From assembly GCF_000403395.2 (NCBI RefSeq), contig NZ_KE159677.1, positions 177,272-210,589 on the forward strand: 33,318 nucleotides of DNA. Reading direction: 5' to 3'. The notes under the pieces are model-generated. The model was not told where the DNA came from and did no database searches. It was given only the letters and a program-made list of their open reading frames with translations. Position numbers and translations under genes: made by a program. Shown piece after piece: positions 8,305 through 16,263 of the stretch. The stretch is from Anaerotruncus sp. G3(2012). GTDB lineage: Bacteria; Bacillota; Clostridia; Oscillospirales; Ruminococcaceae. Every line of letters begins with the position of its first letter. The first letter of the stretch is position 1.

Positions 8305-8371
8305 TTTCGAGAGCGATTACGCTCTGGTATCATCGTTGCCTTTCCACCTATTCTGGGCTGATCTGCTAAAC

Positions 8372-8400
8372 ATTATACCAAAAATCCCCCGGCAATTCAA
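8372..8400 (-). promoter_or_regulatory. Sigma-A promoter of the tetrapyrrole operon
   Basis: TTGAAT, 17 bases, TATAAT on the minus strand. The predicted start near 8364 leaves a leader of about 125 bases that contains the terminator hairpin at 8273-8304. Confidence 0.8.
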
Positions 8401-8811
8401 GATTGGAACGGTTTGGTTTCGACCGAATCCCCAGATTTTTTTCAGCCGGCCGGCTGCTGTCATTCGGAACATATTTTATGCTTTTGGGAACATTTCGCAG
8501 GCTGGAACCCATTATTTCTGCTAGAATCAAACTAACGGGTTCGCCGTTTTCAGAATTGGCAATCGCTTTGTTCATTAACCAGTCGGTCGTTCCCTTTCGA
8601 TCTGTCAGGTTCTGTCCAAAGTTCAAAAAAGAAGTGCTTCGTCCGGATAGCGAAGCACTTCTTTTTTTGTTTTTGCAAAGGGATCTGTCTCCTGTCTTTT
8701 GGCTCCCGCTCCCCTCTTGCAGCCCTTTGGGCTTCGCTCAAAAAGCCGCAGCGGCCTGCGCCGATCGTCGGGAAGCGGTTGCGGCCAAAAACAGGGAAAC
8801 GTTTGGAAGAG
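8401..8811. other. Non-coding stretch between divergent operons
   Basis: No frame here has a ribosome site or a recognisable protein. It holds a 14-base GC palindrome at 8443-8456 (CAGCCGGCCGGCTG) and the orphan terminator at 8627-8669. It may be the remains of a deleted gene. The segment CTGCTAGAATCAAACT (8518-8533) recurs with one change at 12038-12053. Confidence 0.6.
8627..8669. terminator. Orphan bidirectional intrinsic terminator
   Basis: AAGAAGTGCTTCG and CGAAGCACTTCTT form a perfect 13-base-pair stem with a 9-base loop; T runs flank it on both strands. No gene ends next to it on either strand. Confidence 0.8.
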
Positions 8812-8841
8812 TTGATTTGTCCCCCCTTTCAATGTTATAAT
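8812..8841 (+). promoter_or_regulatory. Sigma-A promoter for the VOC / TPR-SUFU / DUF5662 operon
   Basis: TTGATT, 18 bases, TATAAT, ending 46 bases before the ATG of the VOC gene. Confidence 0.75.
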
Positions 8842-8887
8842 CGAATCACTTGGAGCAGGCAGCATACCACCGGCTGGAGGGCAGGCA

Positions 8888-9271
8888 ATGAAGATCGAAC
8901 ATGTCGCAATGTATGTAAACGATCTGGAAGGCGCCAGAAACTTTTTTGAAACCTATTTCGGGGCGGTCTCAAACAGCGGATACCACAATCAAAAGACAGA
9001 TTTCCGCTCCTATTTTCTGTCTTTTGGGGACGGGGCAAGGCTGGAACTCATGAGCAGGCCGGCCCTGGAAGACCCTGAAAAAGCACTGGCGCGGACCGGG
9101 TTTATCCATCTGGCATTTTGCGCCGGCAGCAGAGAGGCGGTCGACAGCCTGACCGCGCGGCTGATGCAGGACGGTTATGAGGTCATCAGCGGACCGCGCA
9201 CAACCGGGGATGGATATTATGAAAGCTGCATCGTCGGGGTGGAAGGCAACCAGATTGAAATTACCGTTTAG
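8888..9271 (+). CDS. VOC (glyoxalase/bleomycin-resistance) superfamily protein
   Basis: 127 residues forming two beta-alpha-beta-beta-beta modules. The possible metal ligands of the vicinal-oxygen-chelate fold are H5 (MKIEHVAMYV), E53 (ARLELMS), H74 (GFIHLAF) and E124 (QIEITV), all present, so it may be a metalloenzyme rather than a binding protein. The substrate cannot be inferred. GGAGGG precedes the ATG by about 6 bases. The gene is first in a three-gene plus-strand run; the next gene starts 39 bases later. Confidence 0.85.
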   Translation: MKIEHVAMYVNDLEGARNFFETYFGAVSNSGYHNQKTDFRSYFLSFGDGARLELMSRPALEDPEKALARTGFIHLAFCAGSREAVDSLTARLMQDGYEVISGPRTTGDGYYESCIVGVEGNQIEITV

Positions 9272-9310
9272 GGCATGACAAACAGCCCACCGGAAAGGCA
9301 GGAAAAAGCG

Positions 9311-10735
9311 ATGAATGAACAACTGCGCGCACAGTTTGAGGCGTGGCACGAGCAGGACGAACATCAGAAGATCGTGGACGCGGTTCTGGCGCTCCCGCCA
9401 GAGGAACGCGGCTACGAGGAAACCGGACAGCTCGCGCGCGCCTATAACAATCTGGGGGAACTGGAGGCCGCGCTCGAGCTGCTGCTCTCGATTGCGGAGC
9501 AGGGCAGGGAGGATTTCCGCTGGCACTACCGGGTTGGCTATTCCTACTTCTATCTGCACCAGAACGAGCGGGCCGCAGCCGCATTCGACCGCGCGGTCGC
9601 ACTCAATCCGGAGGACGCCCATAGCTGGTTTTTTGTCGCGCTGGTGAGCCGCACGCTGGGCAATCGGGGCCGGTTCGAGCTGGCAAAGGAGCGGGTGCAG
9701 GCGCTCGACCCCGAACTGTTTGAACAGGAGTTCCCGCCCGACCAGGAGGAAAGTTATTGTCCCGAACAGTATACGCAGGAGGCGTTCGACGCGGTTGAAG
9801 CGCATATCCGGCAGTATTTTGGGGTGTATCCTCTGGTCTTTCACGAAAAGCTCTCCCCCGACATCCATGTGGACATCTGCCTGATCGAGCCTACCCCCGA
9901 ACGGGATTACTACACGCTGGTTACACTGGGGATGGGTGCGCACCGGATGAACGTCCCCGAGGAGCTGCGCGACAGCAGGCTCGACCGCGCCGAACTTCTC
10001 ATCTGCCTGCCTGCCCGCTGGAATATCCGCGGGCAGGCGGAAAAATGGTATTGGCCTCTGCGCTGGCTCAAAATCCTTGCGCGCCTGCCCGGCAGCGAGG
10101 ATACCTGGCTGGGCTGGGGTCATACAGTCCCCAAAGGCGCTCCTTTCTCTTACAACACCAACCTTTCTTCTGTGATTCTCACCGAGCCTGCCCTCTTCGA
10201 TGCCGAAGCGGCGGTCTGCCATCTCCCGGACGGTGACGCGATCAACTTTTACCAGGTCGTGCCCATCTACCAGAATGAGCTGGACTGCAAACTCCACCGG
10301 GGAGCCAAGTCCCTGCTCCGCCTGTTCGGGCAGGACGCTTATGTAGTGGACATCGACCGTCCGAGCGTCTGCCGCAACTGGAAGCTGGAACCGGAGGACG
10401 ATCTGCCCGATCCCCAAATCGAGCCCGCGGTCCCCCGCTGGGATGGGCCGGCCGGCTGTCTGGCGACCCGTAAGATCACCCGGGAAAAACTGCCGGTGGG
10501 TTACTTCTACCGGGAAGCGCCGGTTGAGGGCGCGCCGGACAGCGGCTGGCGTTTCCTCGAAGGAAACGAGGACGAATCTTATATGTCCGACCCGGCAAAC
10601 ACCGAGGTCTGTCACCTCGATACCATCTGCGCCTCCAACCCCGGGATAGCGCCTCTGCTCACCTCCCCGCAGGGCACTGCTTATTTCCGGGGTGAGGACG
10701 GTCGTTTTTACTATGAGGAACCGATGGAGGGCTGA
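9311..10735 (+). CDS. TPR - suppressor of fused (SUFU) - DUF2185 fusion protein
   Basis: 474 residues. Residues about 1-150 contain TPR-like helices (YNNLGELEAALELLLSIAEQ; AAAAFDRAVALNPEDAHSWF). Residues about 155-370 resemble the suppressor-of-fused domain (DYYTLVTLGMGAHRMNVPEE, RAELLICLPARW, WLGWGHTVPKGAPF). Residues about 380-470 resemble DUF2185 (GYFYREAP, DSGWRFLEGNEDESYMSDP, LLTSPQGTAYFR). In bacteria, both SUFU and DUF2185 domains occur in immunity proteins of polymorphic toxin systems; that is known of the families, while a role here is inference. No toxin gene is nearby. I chose the ATG at 9311 over 9275 because an AGGAAAAAG-type site lies just ahead. It is followed 8 bases later by the DUF5662 gene. 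Confidence 0.8.
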   Translation: MNEQLRAQFEAWHEQDEHQKIVDAVLALPPEERGYEETGQLARAYNNLGELEAALELLLSIAEQGREDFRWHYRVGYSYFYLHQNERAAAAFDRAVALNPEDAHSWFFVALVSRTLGNRGRFELAKERVQALDPELFEQEFPPDQEESYCPEQYTQEAFDAVEAHIRQYFGVYPLVFHEKLSPDIHVDICLIEPTPERDYYTLVTLGMGAHRMNVPEELRDSRLDRAELLICLPARWNIRGQAEKWYWPLRWLKILARLPGSEDTWLGWGHTVPKGAPFSYNTNLSSVILTEPALFDAEAAVCHLPDGDAINFYQVVPIYQNELDCKLHRGAKSLLRLFGQDAYVVDIDRPSVCRNWKLEPEDDLPDPQIEPAVPRWDGPAGCLATRKITREKLPVGYFYREAPVEGAPDSGWRFLEGNEDESYMSDPANTEVCHLDTICASNPGIAPLLTSPQGTAYFRGEDGRFYYEEPMEG

Positions 10736-10743
10736 CATCCGCA

Positions 10744-11277
10744 ATGAATAAATGGTATGCGCATCTGAAAACGATCACCCGCCACAAACTGCTGGTCATG
10801 CGGCACTGCTTCCGGATCGGGCTTTATTGGCAGGGGCTGACCCATGACCTCTCCAAGTATTCCCCGGCGGAATTCCTGGTGGGGGCGAAATATTATCAGG
10901 GCGACCGCAGCCCCAACGACGCTGAACGCCGGGAAAAGGGGTACAGCAGCGCATGGCTGCACCACAAGGGGCGGAATAAGCACCACCTTGAATATTGGAT
11001 CGACTATACGCCAGGCGGGGACCATCATATGGGCGGGGTTGAGATGCCGGTACAGTATGTAGCAGAGATGTTCTGTGACCGGATCGCCGCCTGCAAAATT
11101 TACCACGGGGCCGCCTATCAGGATGCTGACCCATACGATTATTTCATGCGCGGCCGGAGCCACACCATCCTGCATCAGAACTCTGCTGCTCTGCTCGAAC
11201 AGATGCTGCGGATGCTCAAGGAGCGCGGGGAGACCGAGACCTTCCTCTGGGTGCGCAGAGAGCTGCTGCACCGTTGA
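10744..11277 (+). CDS. DUF5662 family protein
   Basis: 177 residues rich in His: THDLSKYSPAEF (residues 33-44) and WLHHKGRNKHHLEYW, with further His in GGDHHMGG. These fit DUF5662, a family seen in Firmicutes chromosomes and phages; the His/Asp pattern looks like a metal site, possibly HD-hydrolase-like, but no activity is established. The gene starts 8 bases after the SUFU fusion, with the GGAGGG of its ribosome site inside that gene, so the two are probably coupled. Its last 62 bases overlap the antisense end of the lipoprotein gene at 11216-11659. Confidence 0.8.
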   Translation: MNKWYAHLKTITRHKLLVMRHCFRIGLYWQGLTHDLSKYSPAEFLVGAKYYQGDRSPNDAERREKGYSSAWLHHKGRNKHHLEYWIDYTPGGDHHMGGVEMPVQYVAEMFCDRIAACKIYHGAAYQDADPYDYFMRGRSHTILHQNSAALLEQMLRMLKERGETETFLWVRRELLHR

Positions 11278-11659
11278 GCAGTGTTTTGGGGTCGGCCTGA
11301 AGCTCAGGCGCCAGGCCCACAGACGTCCGAACCGGAAGTGCGACAAGCAGTTCTTTGGTCTCGGGGAACAGGTCGGGCATCTCTTCAAACCCATCGGAGG
11401 TCGCGGCGATTGCACTCAGCGTCCTTCCGGTTTCCCTGCGGTAGGTTTCGGAAATCTTCCGGTAGATTTCCGCATCCTCAAGGAACATCTCCCGGTTTTG
11501 GAGCGGGTCCCCTTCTGCGGGAACCGGTGGTTTATAGGAACTGGCTTCGCCCTGCCGCGCCGCTTCCTCGGACGAAGCGGTCGGCGGGGCCTTTCTGCTG
11601 CACGCTCCAAGCGCCGCCATCAACAAAAGTGCAAGCCACAGTGCAAACAATCTCTTCAT
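11216..11659 (-). CDS. Small lipoprotein of unknown function
   Basis: 147 residues with a clear lipoprotein signal (MKRLFALWLALLLMAALGAC, Cys at residue 20) and GGAGGAG upstream of the ATG. After a Ser/Glu/Ala/Pro-rich linker there is a helical segment (EIYRKISETYRRETGRTLSA) and a short domain. The last 20 residues, NGAAALCAPRGRSRSPRAP, look like antisense of the convergent DUF5662 gene, with which it overlaps by 62 bases. The original stop may have been lost and the frame extended. No homologue is recognised. Confidence 0.6.
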   Translation of the reverse strand: MKRLFALWLALLLMAALGACSRKAPPTASSEEAARQGEASSYKPPVPAEGDPLQNREMFLEDAEIYRKISETYRRETGRTLSAIAATSDGFEEMPDLFPETKELLVALPVRTSVGLAPELQADPKTLLNGAAALCAPRGRSRSPRAP

Positions 11660-12053
11660 TTTTGTTTCTCCTCCCGTACTTTCACCTGTGGGGACAAGCC
11701 CCTTCTGTAGCTCTTATTCTAGCGGAAAGGCAAAGCGGAATTTGTCGGTTTCGCAAGGCTTGGAAAATTCTTTTCCGGGCCTTGTGCGTATTGGATTATC
11801 GCAATCAAAAATCCCCTTTCCATGCCCCTCTGCCGCCGTACCGTAGGATGTGTTGCGCGTTTCGGAGCGCAGCGGCTCTCTTGATGCGCCAACCGGATGC
11901 CGGCTGGTGGAATGCCTGTCTGGGCACCGGACACCCCTCCTGGGAAGCGCTTTTTTCGGGTGGATTGCCGTCTGCCCCCCAAAGGCGGCAACAGGGGGCT
12001 TTTTCATCCGCAAAAAGCCCCCTGTTATCCTTTTGTCTGCCAGAATCAAACTT
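11660..12053. other. Intergenic stretch with a hairpin repeat
   Basis: No gene is supported in these 394 bases; the frames lack ribosome sites and recognisable proteins. The right part (11948-12026) is a hairpin-rich repeat also found at 28216-28289, described separately. Confidence 0.6.
11948..12026 (+). repeat. Hairpin repeat type 2, copy 1, ending in the rubrerythrin 3' hairpin
   Basis: The segment runs GCGCTTTTTTCGGGTG, ATTGCCG, a variable part, then a strong hairpin AACAGGGGGCTTTTT / AAAAAGCCCCCTGTT at 11990-12026. The same series occurs reverse-complemented at 28216-28289. The hairpin lies 28 bases past the rubrerythrin stop and may terminate that gene, although the T tract is inside the stem. 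Confidence 0.7.
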
Positions 12054-12596
12054 TTAATAATTGTTCGCCCTGACCTGGAACCATGCCTGCGGCTTTTTGC
12101 AGACCGGGCAGACCTTCGGCGGCTCGGTGCCCTCATGAATATGCCCGCAATTGAGACAGATCCAGGTCGCCTGCTGGGACTTTTTGAACACGGTCTGCCC
12201 TTCGACGTTGGAAAGCAGGGTATCATACCGTTCCATATGCTCCTTTTCGATTTTCGCAACCAGCTCAAACAGGATCGCGATATTATCGAATCCTTCTTCC
12301 CGGGCCTCCTTCGCAAAATTGGCATACATCTCCTGCCACTCGTACTTCTCCCCGGCCGCTGCATCCTTGAGGTTTTCGGGGGTGGCGGGCATCTCGCTGT
12401 TGTGGAGAATCCGGAACCAGATTTCCGCATGTTCCTTTTCATTGTTTGCGGTCTCATCGAAGATATTGCCAATCTGCTCGTAACCGTCCTCCCGCGCTTT
12501 CGCTGCGAAATAGGTGTACTTGTTGCGCGCCTGCGATTCCCCCGCAAACGCAGCCATCAGATTGGCTTCGGTTTTAGACCCTTTGAGAATTTTCAT
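12054..12596 (-). CDS. rbr: Rubrerythrin
   Basis: 180 residues, normal length. The N-terminal ferritin-like diiron domain (about 1-140) shows GESQARNKY (E20), ANNEKEHAEIWF, EAREEGFDNIA and IEKEHMERY, giving the expected E and ExxH ligands. The C-terminal rubredoxin domain has CLNCGH and CPVCKKP. It is an NADH-linked peroxidase that protects anaerobes from hydrogen peroxide, acting in the cytoplasm. AGGGAGG precedes the ATG by 8 bases, but that site is one arm of a 10-base inverted repeat (12601-12650). It is monocistronic, with a strong hairpin downstream. Confidence 0.95.
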   Translation of the reverse strand: MKILKGSKTEANLMAAFAGESQARNKYTYFAAKAREDGYEQIGNIFDETANNEKEHAEIWFRILHNSEMPATPENLKDAAAGEKYEWQEMYANFAKEAREEGFDNIAILFELVAKIEKEHMERYDTLLSNVEGQTVFKKSQQATWICLNCGHIHEGTEPPKVCPVCKKPQAWFQVRANNY

Positions 12597-12600
12597 AAAA

Positions 12601-12650
12601 ACAGCCTCCCTTTTGCAGTTCTGGAATTAGTCTGCACGCGGGGAGGCTGT
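12601..12650 (-). promoter_or_regulatory. Inverted repeat that can sequester the rubrerythrin ribosome site
   Basis: ACAGCCTCCC at 12601-12610 and GGGAGGCTGT at 12641-12650 are perfect complements; in the minus-strand transcript the promoter-proximal arm pairs with the arm that contains the AGGGAGG Shine-Dalgarno sequence. An inner TGCAG/CTGCA pair can extend the stem. A possible -10, TATAAG, touches the outer arm (12651-12656), so whether the whole arm is transcribed is uncertain. Confidence 0.55.
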
Positions 12651-12733
12651 CTTATACCAGTCTTTGTTATTTTTCCGATACAAGTATTGATTCTTCTATA
12701 CAGTGGCGGTCGAAAAGAGCGGGCATCAAAATA

Positions 12734-12777
12734 CGAAACAGCCCATGCATCGTTTGAACCGCGCATGGGCTGTTTCG
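12734..12777 (-). terminator. Intrinsic terminator of the flagellin-modification genes
   Basis: CGAAACAGCCCATGC and GCATGGGCTGTTTCG form a 15-base-pair stem, followed on the minus strand by TATTTTG. It begins 15 bases past the FkbM stop at 12792. Confidence 0.8.
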
Positions 12778-12791
12778 TTTCGGGGCCGGGA

Positions 12792-14024
12792 TCAGATCGT
12801 CTGACCGTAAACCGCCAACAGGGATATCTCGGTGGGGTAGCGGTTGCCGCCGTGATAGCGCAGCCAAAACCGGTACCCCGGGCAGATCTCGTCGATCATC
12901 CGGGGAATTTTCCAGATGTCCTCGTTGTTGTGATAGACCGAAATCGCCAGTTTGGGATGCTCCCGCTGGATATGGCGGGAGCATCCGAGCAGAGCGCTCT
13001 GCTCGGCGCCTTCGATATCCATCTTGATAAAGGTGATGGGTTCGGCAATATCCTCGTCGATCGAGACCACCTCAACCGGGATATTCCCCTGACCAGTCAA
13101 CACGTTGGCGGAGGTACTGGCCGGATTCGCGGAAATAAACATCTGTCCGCGCTCTTTTCCAGCGCCTTTCATACGGCATTCGATCTGGGGGAATTTCTGT
13201 GTGACCTGCCGCAGCAGCCGGAAGGTTGCCGGGGTGATCTCATAACAGTAGATTTTTTTATAACGGCCGTAGACCTTCATATATTCCAAAACAGTATCCC
13301 CGTTATAAGCCCCGAGATCAACCAGCACCTCATTTTCGTCACAGGGCATCAGGTCTGGATCGAAATAGTCCGGCCAGGCGTTTTCGACTGCGAGGGACAG
13401 CGTGAGATAGTCCTGCCGGTACCAGTTATTCACGATGCCGAACAGAAGCTGGCGGGACCGGTAGTCCTCCAGCCGCTGGTAGAGCCAGAGATAATCCCTC
13501 CAATGCGCGTAGAACGATTCCGCCTTGTTCTGCCAGATGGTGAAATCCCCGGCTTCCCGGTCGAGCGATCCCCAGAAAGTAAACGTTTTGAAATAGACTT
13601 CTAAAGCCTGTTGATCCTCCGGACTTTGGGCGAGAAAATGTTTCTGAATCCGGGAAAACAGCTTCTCCTGCGGCAGCACGCGGATTTCTTCGATCCAGCT
13701 GAGAAACTGCCGGTCAAGCGCACAGCGCGGCTTTAACGAGGCGGGCTGCTCGATCCGCAGATTTTCGGCGTACCACAAGGCGTGCCACAGCCAGTGTCCC
13801 AGCTGGTCCAACCAGCCGCCCAGGCCGGATGCATCCGCCGGGATGGATTCAGGCAGGCTGGGCAGGGACGCCCGCCTGGCGAGCCGCTCGGCGACTGTCT
13901 GGATAGCTGGCGGCAATTCCCCTGCAAGGGTGCCTGCCGACGCGAGATCCCCCCGCTCCAGATGGGCACGCAGACAACCGTCCGCCTGTGCAATACTCTC
14001 CAAAAGTGCGATGGTTTGCTCCAT
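12792..14024 (-). CDS. FkbM family methyltransferase, probably flagellin-glycan related
   Basis: 410 residues. The first 210 or so are helical with no recognised domain (many Trp, Leu and Gln). The C-terminal half is an FkbM methyltransferase: NEVLVDLGAYNGDTVLEYMK is the SAM loop, YEITPATF follows, and TFIKMDIEGAEQSAL is the family signature, ending with LRYHGGNRYPTEISLLAVY. It is 12 bases downstream of the glycosyltransferase gene and preceded by AGGGAGG, so the two are an operon, and that pair follows flagellin directly. Sugar O-methylation on a flagellin glycan is the likeliest role by context; this is inference. Confidence 0.85.
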   Translation of the reverse strand: MEQTIALLESIAQADGCLRAHLERGDLASAGTLAGELPPAIQTVAERLARRASLPSLPESIPADASGLGGWLDQLGHWLWHALWYAENLRIEQPASLKPRCALDRQFLSWIEEIRVLPQEKLFSRIQKHFLAQSPEDQQALEVYFKTFTFWGSLDREAGDFTIWQNKAESFYAHWRDYLWLYQRLEDYRSRQLLFGIVNNWYRQDYLTLSLAVENAWPDYFDPDLMPCDENEVLVDLGAYNGDTVLEYMKVYGRYKKIYCYEITPATFRLLRQVTQKFPQIECRMKGAGKERGQMFISANPASTSANVLTGQGNIPVEVVSIDEDIAEPITFIKMDIEGAEQSALLGCSRHIQREHPKLAISVYHNNEDIWKIPRMIDEICPGYRFWLRYHGGNRYPTEISLLAVYGQTI

Positions 14025-14036
14025 GTTTTTCCTCCC

Positions 14037-16241
14037 TCAGCTTTCCAGTGTATACCGTGGCCCGTCCAGCTGGCTCTGCATCAGCAGCAGTTCAGGGTCA
14101 TCAGGGCAAAGTGCGCGGTAGGATTCCAGTATCTGGGCTGCATGTGCAATCTGCCCGTCACTGGCAAGCCGGTAAAACTGCTGCTTGACATTCTCCGCCA
14201 ACGCTTCAAATTCCTCTCGCTGTTGTTTCTGCGCCTCCAAACGCTGGCGGGTGCGCGCGGTGAACAACCCAATCAGCCGGTTCATCAAGGGGAATTCCTG
14301 GAGCATCTCCCCGAGCCGTTGCAGACAGGCACTGTCCCCCTGCTCCTTTTGCAGGGCTTCTGCCTCCTGCCAGCCTATGACAAACCGGTATTCCGCTGGC
14401 AGCGCCACCCGGTTTTCGGGCAGGAGCATGGCAGGCTGGTAAACCATCCGGCAGTAGTGGGTCATTGCATCCAGATAGCGCTGCGCGAGGCTGGCAAAGC
14501 GTTCCTCATCCAGCCACGGCTGCTGGAACAGGACTTTGGTATCCGGCTCCGGGCTTAACAGCAGCGACAGCATAAGACGGGTCTGCCAGAACCAGCAGAC
14601 CGGCGGGTCGCTTTCCTGCAAGGGGTGTTCCATCAGGTAGGTGTCGAGCAGTTCCGGCCAGTCGGGACGCTGCTTGGCCAGCGTTTCCCAGTACCGTTCC
14701 ACCAGGCTGCTGTCGAGCGCGGAAAGGGTGTGCTGCAAATCGAACTGGTAGAAGACGGTCGCATACAGAAGATCGGCGAACAGCGGCGTTTTCACCGCGT
14801 CCGGATCATCCAGAAGCTGCTCCAGCAGTTCCTGCGCCTGTTCGCGGGTCTGGGCGGTGCGCAGCCGGCAGAGCTGTGCAAACGGGTTTTGCAGATCGGT
14901 CTGGGCAATCGTCAGGCAGGCGTCTTTCTTGCGCTCTTCAAACTGCTCAAACCGCTTTTCAAACCATTCCGCAAATACTTTCCAGCCTTCACCATTCTGT
15001 AGAAAAGAGGCTTCTCCGAGCAGCCCTGCCAATCGGGAAAAGTCCTCGGCCTCGTAGGCATAAAGGAACTCGGTCATCAGGCTCGCGTCCGCACGTTCCA
15101 GTGTCTTTTCGGTCAGTGCCCCGGCGCGTTCAAGTGAACCTTTCATCTCCGGATAGTTTCCTTCGTTCTGCCAGCATATGGCAGTTGCATAGCAGGAAAG
15201 GGCGTGGGGATAGGGATGAAGCTGCGGGAGAGTCATACTGTATACATCTGGCGTATTCAGTTTCCCATCCCAATAGAGCGCGCATAGCCGCTGATAGTCC
15301 AGATATGCCTTTTTTGCAGCTGAATAATCGTGGTTATCAAAGGAAACCATTCCCTTGAAGAAGCTCATATTGATGTCTGCTGCGAACTCTTCTTCCCCTT
15401 TTTTGTCATAATACTCCTGCAAAAGCTGCTGTGCGGCTGCGTATTCGCGGCGGTTCACGGCGGAAAGCACCAGAGCATAGTAGGCATACAGCCATTCTGT
15501 GTTTATGCCATCGCTTTCCTCCGAAATCCGGATGATCTTTCTTGCAATCCGGTTCTGTTCCACAATATCAGGAAGCGTTTCCATCCCGTAGGTGTCCAGC
15601 AGATGTCGCAGTGTCCGTAGATCATCTGGATCCTTTTCCAGATCGAGCAGCAGTAGCTTCCGATTGCGCCGCCGCTTGCTTTCATGTATCCCTTCGATAT
15701 ACCCGGTATGGTGTACGATAATGGGAAGATCCTTTGTCGGGACATTATAAGCAGCAATCCGCTCGTGAATCGCACCTTCAAACCTAGTTTGGGGCGTCCT
15801 CCGGTGCAGGCGGATCATCCGGAAATCCGAATAAACTGTCCGCGCCTCATCCCCATAATTGCGGCAGAGCAGGCTGGCGCTTTTATATGGGTTGTTGGGC
15901 GTCTTCAAAAATTCAATCAGAGGGGTGCAGTTTTCCTCCAGCACCTCATCCCCATCCAAATACAGATACCACTTCCCCGAAGCGGCTTCCAGCGAGACGT
16001 TGCGTGCAGCGGCAAAATCATTGCACCATTCAAAATGCAGGACCTTGTCGGCATATCGTTCCGCGATTTCCACTGTACGGTCGGTGGAACCAGTATCTAC
16101 AACGATCAGCTCGCTGGGAACTGCTTCGCGGATGGGGGACATTGCTTTCAGGCAGTCCTCCAGAGTTTTTTCCTCGTTCTTCACGATCATCCCGATAGAA
16201 ATCAATGGTTTTTGAGCCGGTTTTTTTACCTGGGCTTTCAT
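14037..16241 (-). CDS. Family 2 glycosyltransferase with TPR-like C-terminal region
   Basis: 734 residues. Residues about 10-240 are a GT2 (GT-A fold) domain: ISIGMIVKNEEKTLEDCLKA, VVDTGSTDRTVEIAERYAD, NDFAAARN and the metal-binding LYLDGDEVLEEN, then FEGAIHERI. This type with a long helical tail is related to SunS-like and flagellin-associated transferases. Residues about 250-734 are helical repeats, probably TPR-like protein-binding units. The ATG at 16241 has only a weak GGGGG site; a TTG two codons earlier is possible. It lies 90 bases after flagellin and its terminator, ahead of an FkbM gene. Flagellin O-glycosylation is a reasonable inference. Confidence 0.88.
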   Translation of the reverse strand: MKAQVKKPAQKPLISIGMIVKNEEKTLEDCLKAMSPIREAVPSELIVVDTGSTDRTVEIAERYADKVLHFEWCNDFAAARNVSLEAASGKWYLYLDGDEVLEENCTPLIEFLKTPNNPYKSASLLCRNYGDEARTVYSDFRMIRLHRRTPQTRFEGAIHERIAAYNVPTKDLPIIVHHTGYIEGIHESKRRRNRKLLLLDLEKDPDDLRTLRHLLDTYGMETLPDIVEQNRIARKIIRISEESDGINTEWLYAYYALVLSAVNRREYAAAQQLLQEYYDKKGEEEFAADINMSFFKGMVSFDNHDYSAAKKAYLDYQRLCALYWDGKLNTPDVYSMTLPQLHPYPHALSCYATAICWQNEGNYPEMKGSLERAGALTEKTLERADASLMTEFLYAYEAEDFSRLAGLLGEASFLQNGEGWKVFAEWFEKRFEQFEERKKDACLTIAQTDLQNPFAQLCRLRTAQTREQAQELLEQLLDDPDAVKTPLFADLLYATVFYQFDLQHTLSALDSSLVERYWETLAKQRPDWPELLDTYLMEHPLQESDPPVCWFWQTRLMLSLLLSPEPDTKVLFQQPWLDEERFASLAQRYLDAMTHYCRMVYQPAMLLPENRVALPAEYRFVIGWQEAEALQKEQGDSACLQRLGEMLQEFPLMNRLIGLFTARTRQRLEAQKQQREEFEALAENVKQQFYRLASDGQIAHAAQILESYRALCPDDPELLLMQSQLDGPRYTLES

Positions 16242-16263
16242 GGTCAACCCCCAATCGAAATAG

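Noticed and set aside
8238-8333. Longer N-terminus for the precorrin-2 dehydrogenase
   Set aside because: It would be translated through the leader terminator hairpin; the GTG at 8237 has a strong ribosome site and gives the normal family start.
8238-8364. Cobalamin, c-di-GMP or other known riboswitch in the tetrapyrrole leader
   Set aside because: None of the conserved boxes I know for these classes is present; left as an unclassified leader.
8366-8626. 86-residue minus-strand frame
   Set aside because: TTG start without a ribosome site, and it covers the tetrapyrrole operon promoter.
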